From positions 1 to 5,457 of the forward strand of contig JAOTTZ010000146.1 in NCBI GenBank assembly GCA_029864165.1: a stretch of DNA of 5,457 bases. Direction: 5' to 3'. Each line of letters begins with the position of its first letter. Within the stretch, counting starts at the first letter, position 1. Of this stretch, positions 1 to 5,457 are shown piece after piece. The position numbers and the translations under genes are program-made. The stretch is from Burkholderiaceae bacterium. Lineage in GTDB: Bacteria > Pseudomonadota > Gammaproteobacteria > Burkholderiales > Burkholderiaceae_C. The notes beneath the pieces were generated by a model. The model made no database searches, was not told the DNA's origin, and was given only the letters and a program-made list of their open reading frames with translations.

Positions 1-1055
1 AGACGATCGAGAAGCTGAGCGGCATCTTGCGCTCACAGGTGGACGACGTGCGAAGGTACGAGCGCGGGTTGCGAAAAATTCTGGTTGACAAGTGCGGTAT
101 GCCGCAGGAGTACTTCATCAAGTACTTTCCGCTCAACTTGCTGAACTTGAAGTGGGCTGAAAAAGAGGCTGCGGCGGGCAAGGCGTACAGCGCTGTGCTC
201 GAGCGCAGCCTGCCGGCGGTGCAAGAGCTGCAAAAGAAACTGATAGACCTTCAAGCCCGAGCGGTAGTGCCACTAGAAGACTTGAAGCGAATCAACAAGC
301 GCATGAATGAGGGCGAGAGGGCTTCGCGCAGCGCAAAGAGGGAGATGATCGAGGCGAACTTGCGTTTGGTGATTTCGATCGCGAAGAAGTACACCAACCG
401 TGGGCTTCAGTTCCTCGATCTCATCCAGGAAGGCAACATCGGCCTGATGAAGGCGGTGGACAAATTCGAATACCGTCGTGGCTATAAATTCTCGACCTAC
501 GCGACGTGGTGGATTCGGCAGGCGATAACGCGCTCTATCGCCGATCAGGCACGCACAATTCGCATACCCGTGCACATGATAGAGACGATCAACAAGATGA
601 ATCGCCTGAGTCGTCAGCACCTGCAAGAGTTCGGCTTCGAACCCGATGCGCCGACACTGGCTGAGAAGATGGAGATTCCCGAAGACAAGATCCGCAAGAT
701 CATGAAAATCGCCAAGGAACCGATTTCCATGGAAACCCCCATCGGTGACGACGACGATTCGCACTTGGGCGACTTCATCGAGGACGGCAACAACACCGCG
801 CCGATCGAAGCGGCGATGCAGGCGGGTCTGCGCGACGTCGTCAAGGACATACTCGACAGCCTGACGCCACGCGAGGCCAAGGTGCTGCGCATGCGATTCG
901 GTATCGAAATGAGCACGGACCACACGCTCGAAGAAGTGGGCAAGCAATTCGACGTCACGCGCGAGCGCATTCGTCAAATCGAGGCCAAGGCCATTCGCAG
1001 GTTGAAGCACCCTAGCCGCTCCGACAAGCTGCGCACTTACCTCGATAACCTGTAG
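1..1055 (+). CDS. rpoD: RNA polymerase sigma factor RpoD (sigma 70), 5'-truncated
   Basis: Primary sigma factor, which directs core RNA polymerase to housekeeping promoters. The frame is open to the left edge (first whole codon at 3, reading TIEKLSG), so the TTG at 27 is internal and region 1.1 and the first part of the gene lie outside. Visible parts in order: the end of the non-conserved region ([10 protein letters not shown], then NLLNLKW); region 2 at about 354-566, with [20 protein letters not shown], the core-binding [19 protein letters not shown] and the -10 recognition and melting segment [15 protein letters not shown]; region 3 at about 570-840, with [16 protein letters not shown] and the acidic [14 protein letters not shown]; region 4 at about 849-1016, whose helix-turn-helix [20 protein letters not shown] reads the -35 element. 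It ends [13 protein letters not shown]. The FSTYATWW and [11 protein letters not shown] motifs exclude an ECF or flagellar sigma. RpoS shares some of them, but the long non-conserved insert points to RpoD. Very sure. Confidence 0.97.
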   Translation, partial: TIEKLSGILRSQVDDVRRYERGLRKILVDKCGMPQEYFIKYFPLNLLNLKWAEKEAAAGKAYSAVLERSLPAVQELQKKLIDLQARAVVPLEDLKRINKRMNEGERASRSAKREMIEANLRLVISIAKKYTNRGLQFLDLIQEGNIGLMKAVDKFEYRRGYKFSTYATWWIRQAITRSIADQARTIRIPVHMIETINKMNRLSRQHLQEFGFEPDAPTLAEKMEIPEDKIRKIMKIAKEPISMETPIGDDDDSHLGDFIEDGNNTAPIEAAMQAGLRDVVKDILDSLTPREAKVLRMRFGIEMSTDHTLEEVGKQFDVTRERIRQIEAKAIRRLKHPSRSDKLRTYLDNL

Positions 1056-1154
1056 GCTCCCGCCCCATATGTGCTTGTGGCCCCGTATCACCGGCACGTG
1101 GCCGCTTGTTCACGCCAGCGATAGATTTGGGCGACAGCTACAGGCACCTTTCTT

Positions 1155-2114
1155 ATGACTGAGATTCGCGAGCGTACCGTGTTGTTCGCCGATCTGCGTG
1201 GCAGTACGTCACTTTATGAAACGCTGGGCAACTCCCAAGCCACCGCCGTCGTGACTCAGCGCGTCGCGGCGCTTGCAAGCGTCGTCGAAGACTGCAAGGG
1301 CCAAGTCGTGAAAACATTGGGCGACGGGCTGATGGCCGTGTTCGCCAACCCAGCGCTGGCTGTGAGAGCAGCCGATGAGATGCACGGTTCTATCGATCGC
1401 GTCCCCAGCGCTCACGTGCCACTGTTCGCGGCGCATGGTGTTCCGGCGCTGAAGTTGCAGGTCGCGCTTGCTCACGGCGAAGTGGTTGAAATCTCGGGTG
1501 ACTGTTTCGGCGACGCCGTGAACGTGGCGGCGCGCCTGCTGGACCACGCCAGTGACAACGAAACGCTAGCGACGGAAACCGTACTGTCCGCGCTAGACAG
1601 GTCTGAGAACGCGCGGTTTCGCAGCCTGGACCGGATGCAGCTACGAGGCCGGGTGGAGCCGGTTCATGTGTACTTGCTCGAAGGGCGCCGCACCGGTGAC
1701 ATAGACACCACGGCCTACGGCGGCTTTAATCCAGTGGGCGACCCCGAGGGCATCCGCCTCGTGTGGCAAAACCTGAATCGAGTGTTTTCCGGCCCCAGCC
1801 TGCCCGTCGTGCTCGGGCGGAGTTCACAAGCAACATATTGTGTGGACGACTCGCGCGTTTCACGCTCGCACGCGCGAGTAGATTGGCATGGCGGCACTTT
1901 CCAGCTCTCCGACCTAAGCTACAACGGCACTTATGTACGCTTTACCAACGGCACCGATGTGTTGAGCTTACGACGTAGCGCCTGTACCCTGCACGGCAGT
2001 GGCACGATCAGCCTTGGCACCCCATCGGTCGAGGCCGCCGCGCCGTGCGTTCGTTTCGAGGTGCTGCGATTCTCCGACACACAGCCGCACGACTTAGAAC
2101 CCATCCGTGAATAA
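1155..2114 (+). CDS. Class III adenylate/guanylate cyclase fused to C-terminal FHA domain
   Basis: A 319-residue soluble protein with no signal peptide or membrane segment. The cyclase domain fills residues 5-175. It starts with VLFADLRGST and has the six expected catalytic positions of class III cyclases: metal ligands D13 and D57 (KTLGDG), purine-selecting K53 and D116, and transition-state N123 and R127 (GDAVNVAARL). The Lys/Asp pair favours ATP, hence cAMP, as inferred from the family. The fold normally works as a homodimer. The tail LRGRVEPVHVYLL is typical of bacterial members. After a linker (about 176-215), an FHA domain spans about 216-305 with GRS at 221-223, SRSHA at 236-240 and NGT at 257-259, the loops that bind phosphothreonine peptides. 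It lies 99 bases after rpoD. ATG 1155 is the only plausible start, since an in-frame TAG lies at 1122, but no clear Shine-Dalgarno is seen. The phosphorylated partner and any kinase are unknown. Confidence 0.93.
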   Translation: MTEIRERTVLFADLRGSTSLYETLGNSQATAVVTQRVAALASVVEDCKGQVVKTLGDGLMAVFANPALAVRAADEMHGSIDRVPSAHVPLFAAHGVPALKLQVALAHGEVVEISGDCFGDAVNVAARLLDHASDNETLATETVLSALDRSENARFRSLDRMQLRGRVEPVHVYLLEGRRTGDIDTTAYGGFNPVGDPEGIRLVWQNLNRVFSGPSLPVVLGRSSQATYCVDDSRVSRSHARVDWHGGTFQLSDLSYNGTYVRFTNGTDVLSLRRSACTLHGSGTISLGTPSVEAAAPCVRFEVLRFSDTQPHDLEPIRE

Positions 2115-2138
2115 GACGGCCCTGCGCTGGAGCGTCTT
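2113..2138. other. Inverted repeat overlapping the cyclase stop codon
   Basis: AAGACG (2113-2118) and CGTCTT (2133-2138) are a perfect 6-bp inverted repeat around a 14-base interior that can add only a CC/GG pair. The left arm begins inside the TAA stop. It could act as a weak 3'-end hairpin for the cyclase gene, but no T-run follows, so it is not a convincing intrinsic terminator. Confidence 0.3.
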
Positions 2139-2196
2139 GCCCATTGACCGCTACGCTCGCAGGCACGGTTAGCACCCGCCAGCGGTGCGCCACGCG

Positions 2197-2225
2197 CATA
2201 CCGGCTTGCAAGCCCATACCGGGCT
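2197..2225. promoter_or_regulatory. Palindrome with direct repeats upstream of cysE, candidate operator
   Basis: GGCTTGCAAGCC at 2203-2214 is a perfect 12-bp palindrome. CATACCGG occurs twice, at 2197-2204 and 2215-2222, overlapping or abutting it. In RNA, AGCCC (2211-2215) can also pair with GGGCT (2221-2225) around a 5-base loop. If the -10 element at 2234-2239 is right, the palindrome sits about 30-45 bases before the transcript start, a usual place for a repressor or activator. The binding protein is unknown; nothing here identifies it as a CysB site. Confidence 0.35.
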
Positions 2226-2233
2226 GCCCGCGC

Positions 2234-2239
2234 TAAACT
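2234..2239 (+). promoter_or_regulatory. Possible cysE -10 element TAAACT
   Basis: TAAACT within GCGCTAAACTGCG resembles the GCTAAAAT-type -10 boxes often seen shortly before Burkholderiales genes (recollection, not searched). It would give a leader of about 20 bases before the ATG at 2267. No good -35 lies 16-18 bases upstream. TTGCAA at 2206-2211 would need a 22-base spacer, so an activator-dependent promoter is possible. Confidence 0.35.
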
Positions 2240-2266
2240 GCGCCGAGCATACAGTTCACCTCAGCC

Positions 2267-3031
2267 ATGCTCAAACGCCTTAGAGAAGACATCGCCTGCA
2301 TCCTTGAGCGCGACCCTGCCGCGCGCAGCGCATGGGAGGTGCTGACCTGCTACCCGGGGCTGCACGCGCTGGTGCTGCATCGCCGCGCACACTGGTGCTC
2401 GAGACACGGCCTGCACTGGCTCGCGCGCTTTATTTCGCACCTTGCGCGCTTCGCCACCGGCATCGAAATTCATCCCGGCGCAAGCATCGGGCGACGTGTG
2501 TTCATCGACCACGGCATGGGCGTGGTGATTGGCGAAACAGCCGAAGTGGGTGATGGCTGCACCATCTACCAGGGCGTGACGCTGGGCGGCATCGCGCTTG
2601 CCAAGGGCGCCAAGCGCCACCCGACACTGGAACCCGACGTGATTGTCGGCGCCAACTCGCAAGTGTTGGGCGGTTTCACCGTGGGAAAGGGCGCGCGCAT
2701 CGGCTCCAACGCCGTGGTGGTCAAACCGGTGCCCGCGGGCGCCACCGCGGTCGGTAATCCGGCACGGATTTTGCATGCCGAGACCGACGTTCAGCGTGAA
2801 GCGGCGGCCGCAAAAATGGGCTTTTCCGCCTATGGCGTGACCCAGGGTGACGACCCGCTTGCCCATGCGATGACGGGGCTGATCGACAACGCCAGCGTGA
2901 CCGCGCATCAAGTGGCCCTGCTGTGGGGTGCCATCGAAAAGCTATCCAAAACGCAACCAGGTTGCGTGCCCGGCGACGCGCAGACCACCGAGGTGTTTGA
3001 CGCCGAGCGCTTGAACCAGCTCGTGCGTTAA
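2267..3031 (+). CDS. cysE: Serine O-acetyltransferase CysE (short type)
   Basis: Transfers acetyl from acetyl-CoA to L-serine, giving O-acetylserine, the acceptor for sulfide in cytosolic cysteine synthesis. The protein has 254 residues. An N-terminal helical part (about 1-62: [20 protein letters not shown], then YPGLHAL) is shorter than in E. coli CysE (273 residues). The left-handed beta-helix of hexapeptide repeats covers about 64-170, including [20 protein letters not shown] and YQGVTLGG. Catalytic H82 (in IDHG) and its acidic partner E67 match the E. coli His158/Asp143 pair; Glu is usual in this subfamily. H118 in KRHP matches His193, and VGNPARIL closes the domain. A polar C-terminal extension (about 171-254) ends LNQLVR, without the terminal Ile that inserts into CysK in the E. 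coli complex. ATG 2267 fits the family start, though no clear ribosome site is seen. It is convergent with yjgA, with 16 bases between stops. Confidence 0.96.
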   Translation: MLKRLREDIACILERDPAARSAWEVLTCYPGLHALVLHRRAHWCSRHGLHWLARFISHLARFATGIEIHPGASIGRRVFIDHGMGVVIGETAEVGDGCTIYQGVTLGGIALAKGAKRHPTLEPDVIVGANSQVLGGFTVGKGARIGSNAVVVKPVPAGATAVGNPARILHAETDVQREAAAAKMGFSAYGVTQGDDPLAHAMTGLIDNASVTAHQVALLWGAIEKLSKTQPGCVPGDAQTTEVFDAERLNQLVR

Positions 3032-3047
3032 AGCGCGACCCGATAGA

Positions 3048-3368
3048 TCAACGCGTCGATGTCGCGCCCGGAGCGCTCGCCTTGGAAGCAAGCGCCTCGC
3101 GTATCGGCACCGGATCGATACGGCGCATCAGCTTGCCGATAAACTGCATCTGCCTGCGCTTGCCCTCTCGCGAGCGCGTACGCTTGAGTTCCCGAATCGC
3201 CAGCACCAGCTCCTCAGGCAGCGCAAGCGCGTTCAGCCGCTCATCAGGCAACGCCGCCAGCGCTTGACCCAACGCCTGCTGTTGGTGCGCGTCCTGTTTG
3301 CGCCGCGTTTTGCTGGGGCGATCCAAGTCACCGGCTTGGCGAGGTGTGTCCAGCAGGGTTGGTTTCAT
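3048..3368 (-). CDS. yjgA: Short YjgA/DarP-like protein (DUF615), C-terminal half missing
   Basis: YjgA (DarP) associates with late 50S ribosomal precursors and helps their maturation in E. coli. The 106-residue product has the family's N-terminal pattern: PSKTRRKQDAHQQQALGQAL (18-37), then ALPEELVLAIRELKRTRSRE (49-68), and the signature KRRQMQFIGKLMRRIDPVPI (70-89). It then runs into a low-complexity tail, SKASAPGATSTR. The usual protein is about 180 residues with a second helical half, including an ERWRERL-like segment; only 16 bases separate this stop from that of cysE, so that half is absent. I chose ATG 3368 (MKPTLLDTPRQ). An earlier ATG at 3422 would add 18 unfamiliar residues encoded over the tandem repeat. 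It is divergent from pmbA, as in many proteobacteria, which supports the identification. It could be a natural short variant, a decayed gene or the product of a frameshift; activity is uncertain. Confidence 0.82.
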   Translation of the reverse strand: MKPTLLDTPRQAGDLDRPSKTRRKQDAHQQQALGQALAALPDERLNALALPEELVLAIRELKRTRSREGKRRQMQFIGKLMRRIDPVPIREALASKASAPGATSTR

Positions 3369-3454
3369 GATCGTTGGCCGAGAGTAGGCCGAGAGTAGGC
3401 AGTGTCTCGGACAACCAGCCACAATGCATTGCTCGTTATCATAGCTACAAGTTC
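3369..3454. promoter_or_regulatory. Divergent yjgA/pmbA intergenic region with possible shared -10 area
   Basis: These 86 bases must hold the promoters of both genes if the chosen starts are right. The most A/T-rich stretch, around 3436-3447, reads TATCAT on the + strand (3437-3442) and TATGAT on the - strand (3444-3439). Either could be a -10 box, for pmbA or yjgA respectively. No matching -35 is evident for either. The + strand option would leave only about 5 leader bases before ATG 3455, so the - strand reading for yjgA is somewhat more likely. Confidence 0.28.
3376..3400. repeat. 11-bp tandem repeat, about 2.3 copies
   Basis: The unit GGCCGAGAGTA occurs at 3376-3386 and 3387-3397, followed by a partial GGC (3398-3400). 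The second copy's CCGAGA (3389-3394) is also an inverted match to TCTCGG at 3405-3410, a possible 6-bp hairpin with a 10-base loop. It lies between the divergent genes. Confidence 0.85.
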
Positions 3455-4858
3455 ATGGCCACGCATACCCAATCTGACAAGCGCCCTGCGCGGCATGGTT
3501 TCGCATACACGCGCGAGACCTTCCAACAACTGGTCGAGGACACGCTCAGCACAGCCAAAAGCCTGGGCGCCAGCGACGCCAGCGTCGAGGTCTCGGAAGG
3601 CGTGGGCCTTTCGGTGTCGGTCCGCAAAGACAAGATCGAGAACGTCGAGCGCAATCGCGACAAGTCGATGAGCGTTACGGTGTTCGTCGGCCAGCGGCGC
3701 GGCAACGCAAGCACGTCCGATTACTCGCCCGCGGCCCTGCAAGACGCGGTGCGCGCGGCCTACGACATCGCCCGCTTCACCGCTGAAGACCCAGCAGCCG
3801 GTCTGCCCGACGAAACAGACATTGCGTACGGCGACGCGGCGACGCGAGACCTCGACTTGTTTCACCCCTGGCTGCTTGACCCCATGCAGGCAGCAAACAT
3901 CGCCCGCCGCTGCGAGGCCGCCGCGATGTCAACAGACCGGCGCATCACCAATTCCGAGGGCGCAGGCGTATCGGCGCAGCAATCGCATTTCTTCGCCGGC
4001 AACAGTCGCGGCTTTCGCGGCGGGTACGCCAGCTCGCGACATTCGCTGTCCGTGGCACCCATCGCCTCGTTGCCTGGGCGCAGCGGCAACGACATGCAGC
4101 GCGATGCGTGGTACAGCTCCATGCGCGCTCCCGAAGATCTTGCCAAACCCGCGGCGGTGGGCCGCTACGCCGCCGAGCGCGCGCTTTCGCGCCTGCAATC
4201 GCGCAAGGTGGCCACTTGCGAAACGCCCGTGTTGTTCGAATCGACTGTCGCCTTGGGGTTACTGGGGGCTTACGTGCAGGGCACCACCGGTGGTGCCCTG
4301 TACCGCAAGGCAAGCTTTCTGGTGGACAGCTTGGGCAATCGGGTGTTTCCAGAGCACATCGACATCACCGAAGACCCGCACCTACCGCGCGCCATCGGCA
4401 GCGCACCGTTCGACGATGAAGGCGTACTGACACGCTCGCGCAAAGTCGTGAGCCAAGGCGTTGTGCAGGGCTATTTTCTGTCGACTTATTCCGCACGCAA
4501 ACTGGGCATGCGCACCACGGGCCACGCCGGTGGATCGCAGAACCTGCGTCTGACGAGCCGACTGACCAAGCCCGGTGATAACCTCGACGAGATGCTGCGC
4601 AAGCTCGGGCGCGGCTTGTTCGTGATCGAACTGATGGGCCAGGGCGTCAACTACGTGACCGGCGACTACTCACGCGGCGCAGCTGGTTTTTGGGTCGAGG
4701 GCGGGCGAATTGCATACCCGGTGCACGAAGTCACCATCGCCGGCAATTTGCACGACATGTTCCGCGGCATCGCCGCAGTCGGCGGCGACTCGTACACGAT
4801 GGGCACCAAAACCATCGGCTCGGTATTGATCGATCGCATGACGATGGCGGGGTTGTAG
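3455..4858 (+). CDS. pmbA: PmbA/TldE metalloprotease-complex subunit
   Basis: PmbA (TldE) pairs with TldD in a cytosolic protease that, in E. coli, trims the microcin B17 precursor and degrades the CcdA antitoxin. TldD carries the zinc HExxxH motif; TldE has no metal site and none is seen here. The product is 467 residues (E. coli 450). The N-terminal domain contains GLSVSVRKDKIENVERNRD and VFVGQRRGNASTSD (about 51-89). The middle has the GGALYRKASFLVDSLG stretch, EDPHLPRAIGSAPFDDEG and STYSARKLGMRTTGHAGG. The C-terminal domain (about 403-467) has GDYSRGAAGFWVEGG, HEVTIAGNLHDMFRGIAAVG and TIGSVLIDRMTMAGL, a complete family ending. I chose ATG 3455 (MATHTQSDK). A TTG at 3374 is possible, but would add 27 unfamiliar residues across the tandem repeat. 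No strong ribosome site precedes either start. No tldD is in the window. It carries a 24-bp palindrome at 4277-4300. Confidence 0.95.
   Translation: MATHTQSDKRPARHGFAYTRETFQQLVEDTLSTAKSLGASDASVEVSEGVGLSVSVRKDKIENVERNRDKSMSVTVFVGQRRGNASTSDYSPAALQDAVRAAYDIARFTAEDPAAGLPDETDIAYGDAATRDLDLFHPWLLDPMQAANIARRCEAAAMSTDRRITNSEGAGVSAQQSHFFAGNSRGFRGGYASSRHSLSVAPIASLPGRSGNDMQRDAWYSSMRAPEDLAKPAAVGRYAAERALSRLQSRKVATCETPVLFESTVALGLLGAYVQGTTGGALYRKASFLVDSLGNRVFPEHIDITEDPHLPRAIGSAPFDDEGVLTRSRKVVSQGVVQGYFLSTYSARKLGMRTTGHAGGSQNLRLTSRLTKPGDNLDEMLRKLGRGLFVIELMGQGVNYVTGDYSRGAAGFWVEGGRIAYPVHEVTIAGNLHDMFRGIAAVGGDSYTMGTKTIGSVLIDRMTMAGL
4277..4300. repeat. Perfect 24-bp palindrome inside pmbA
   Basis: CAGGGCACCACC (4277-4288) is followed directly by its exact reverse complement (4289-4300). 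After one mismatch (G4276/T4301, a wobble pair in RNA) two further pairs extend it to 30 bases. It covers exactly eight pmbA codons, 275-282, encoding QGTTGGAL next to the conserved LYRK. Transcribed, it could form a 10-bp stem with a CCGG loop. Confidence 0.9.
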
Positions 4859-4876
4859 TTGTCCCGAGGTTTACCA

Positions 4877-4906
4877 ACCGACGAGTCGGTAGCCAAGCGG
4901 GCTACC
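4877..4906 (+). terminator. Overlapping hairpins after pmbA, weak terminator candidate
   Basis: Starting 19 bases after the pmbA stop, ACCGA (4877-4881) can pair with TCGGT (4886-4890), and GGTAGCC (4888-4894) can pair perfectly with GGCTACC (4900-4906) around a 5-base loop. The two stems share GGT, so they exclude each other; the second is stronger. No T-run follows, so if transcription ends here it may need Rho. Confidence 0.35.
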
Positions 4907-4995
4907 TCGCCCCTCTCAGCAGTGACCGCTTACAGTTGACGCTGCTTGAAAATGGAGAGCCCCGTCTTGGTTAACGCTGAAGGTCGGCGAGCGCT

Positions 4996-5024
4996 CAGGC
5001 GGTTGTGAGAACAAGCGACGCCTG
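4996..5024 (+). other. Leader hairpin with GAGA tetraloop before the restriction-like gene
   Basis: CAGGCG (4996-5001) pairs with CGCCTG (5019-5024). Inside, TTGT (5003-5006) pairs with ACAA (5011-5014) around GAGA, a GNRA-type tetraloop, with a small asymmetric internal loop between the stems. It ends 19 bases before ATG 5044. The rest of the 4859-5043 gap shows TTGACG at 4936-4941 without a matching -10 box, and no gene. Confidence 0.35.
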
Positions 5025-5043
5025 GCACGATGAGTGGTGATTG

Positions 5044-5457
5044 ATGGCCCTGCACCCCGATTTTCCACTCTCGCCTTACGAGGCATTGCTCCCCGAGCAT
5101 CGCTGGTTTCCGGCGTCGGAAGAGTTGCGTGCAACGGCCTACGAAAAGCTGCTACCGCCCCTCGTCGCCAAGATCAGGGAAGAGGTCAAGGCCTGGCGAG
5201 ATGCTTCCTACGCCGGAGCGTCTGAGACATCACGCGCCTTGCTGCAATGGTGGTTTGGCACCAATCACCTGGTCGAACAGGCTGATGGCACGCAAAGCCT
5301 ATTCCGCTACTACTTCGCCCAGCGCGAGGCCGTCGAGACCGTCATCTGGCTCTACGATGCGAAAGAGGTGCGTGACAAGTTCGACCTGCTACGTTTCGAC
5401 GCCTCTGGCGCAGTGTCGAGCGGCATGTTCGACGAGGACTGGCCGCGCTTCGTGGTC
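5044..5457 (+). CDS. Restriction-endonuclease/helicase-like protein, N-terminus only (3'-truncated)
   Basis: An open frame of 138 codons runs off the right edge: MALHPDFPLSPYEALLPEHR, then AYEKLLPPLVAKIREEVKAW, QWWFGTNHLVEQADG, FRYYFAQREAVETVIWLYD and LLRFDASGAVSSGMFDEDW, ending RFVV. It resembles what I remember of the large type III Res-like proteins named after Bordetella BPTD_3080: DEAD/DEAH-type ATPases thought to cut or translocate on DNA. YYFAQREAVET (89-99) looks like the Q-motif region ahead of a helicase Walker A, which in those proteins follows shortly after the DEDWPRFVV-like segment, thus just outside the window. The start is well bounded: TGA at 5038-5040 is in frame, followed by TTG 5041 and ATG 5044. 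GGTGA at 5036-5040 is a possible close-spaced ribosome site. It is 185 bases after pmbA, so probably its own unit. The coding frame is sure; the function is moderately sure because all catalytic motifs lie outside. Confidence 0.75.
   Translation, partial: MALHPDFPLSPYEALLPEHRWFPASEELRATAYEKLLPPLVAKIREEVKAWRDASYAGASETSRALLQWWFGTNHLVEQADGTQSLFRYYFAQREAVETVIWLYDAKEVRDKFDLLRFDASGAVSSGMFDEDWPRFVV

Noticed and set aside
273..1097. Long open frame on the - strand opposite rpoD
   Set aside because: It lies wholly opposite highly conserved sigma factor regions and its product resembles no family I know; an antisense shadow of a GC-rich gene.
1092..1104. CGGC/GCCG hairpin after rpoD as an intrinsic terminator
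   Set aside because: Only 4 bp of stem and no T-run follows; too weak to call.
2594..2617. GCGCTTG/CAAGCGC inverted repeat inside cysE
   Set aside because: A 7-bp arm pair with a 10-base spacer in GC-rich coding DNA is readily expected by chance, and it encodes conserved AlaLysGlyAlaLysArg.
2261..2911. 216-codon open frame on the - strand opposite cysE
   Set aside because: Histidine- and glycine-rich translation mirrors the hexapeptide repeats of CysE on the other strand; no recognisable domain.
3028..3140. Possible frameshift in yjgA: another - strand frame continues past its stop, ending [13 protein letters not shown] with TAA at 3030-3028
   Set aside because: It adds only a few residues before the cysE end and does not resemble the second half of DarP, so a simple frameshift does not restore the family length.
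3822..4430. 202-codon + strand frame inside pmbA
   Set aside because: Cys/Arg/Pro-rich out-of-frame translation of the well-conserved pmbA sequence; a shadow.
4886..4906. tRNA D-arm-like AGCCAAGCGG after pmbA
   Set aside because: No acceptor stem, anticodon arm or T-arm can be built around it; it is explained by the local hairpin.
4936..4941. TTGACG as a -35 box for the restriction-like gene
   Set aside because: The sequence 16-18 bases downstream is GC-rich with nothing like a -10 element.
4916..5134. - strand frame spanning the pmbA to restriction-gene gap
   Set aside because: It overlaps the start of the much better supported + strand gene, and its translation has no recognisable motif.

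Overview
The window looks like GC-rich chromosomal DNA of a betaproteobacterium, most likely order Burkholderiales. This rests on the close match of the RpoD, CysE and PmbA/TldE proteins to what I remember of that group, on the short-type CysE, and on the restriction-enzyme-like protein resembling one first named in Bordetella. No database search was possible.

Layout. 1-1055 (+): 3' part of rpoD, the housekeeping sigma factor, cut by the window start. 1155-2114 (+): a class III nucleotide cyclase domain fused to a C-terminal FHA domain. 2267-3031 (+): cysE, serine O-acetyltransferase. 3048-3368 (-): a short yjgA/darP (DUF615) gene, convergent with cysE. 3455-4858 (+): pmbA (tldE), divergent from yjgA across an 86-bp gap. 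5044-5457 (+): start of a helicase/restriction-endonuclease-like protein, cut by the window end. No tRNA, rRNA, CRISPR array, transposase or phage gene is visible, and no gap exceeds 185 bases.

How the genes relate. Most of the window is housekeeping: sigma 70, the first step of cysteine synthesis, a ribosome-associated factor and half of the TldD/TldE protease. The divergent yjgA-pmbA pair is a known proteobacterial arrangement. Two genes are more accessory in character: the cyclase-FHA fusion, which keeps the full set of cyclase catalytic residues and the FHA phosphothreonine-binding motifs, and the restriction-like gene after pmbA, which could be the edge of a defence locus continuing outside the window.

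Non-coding signals are modest. A 12-bp palindrome flanked by direct repeats lies upstream of cysE and shares its 10-bp core with a site inside the cyclase gene. The yjgA-pmbA gap holds an 11-bp tandem repeat. Two competing hairpins follow pmbA, and a GNRA-capped hairpin precedes the restriction-like gene. The most statistically striking item is a perfect 24-bp palindrome inside pmbA. I found no clear evidence of a wholly new system; the best leads are the cyclase-FHA fusion, the shortened DarP and whatever follows the restriction-like gene.
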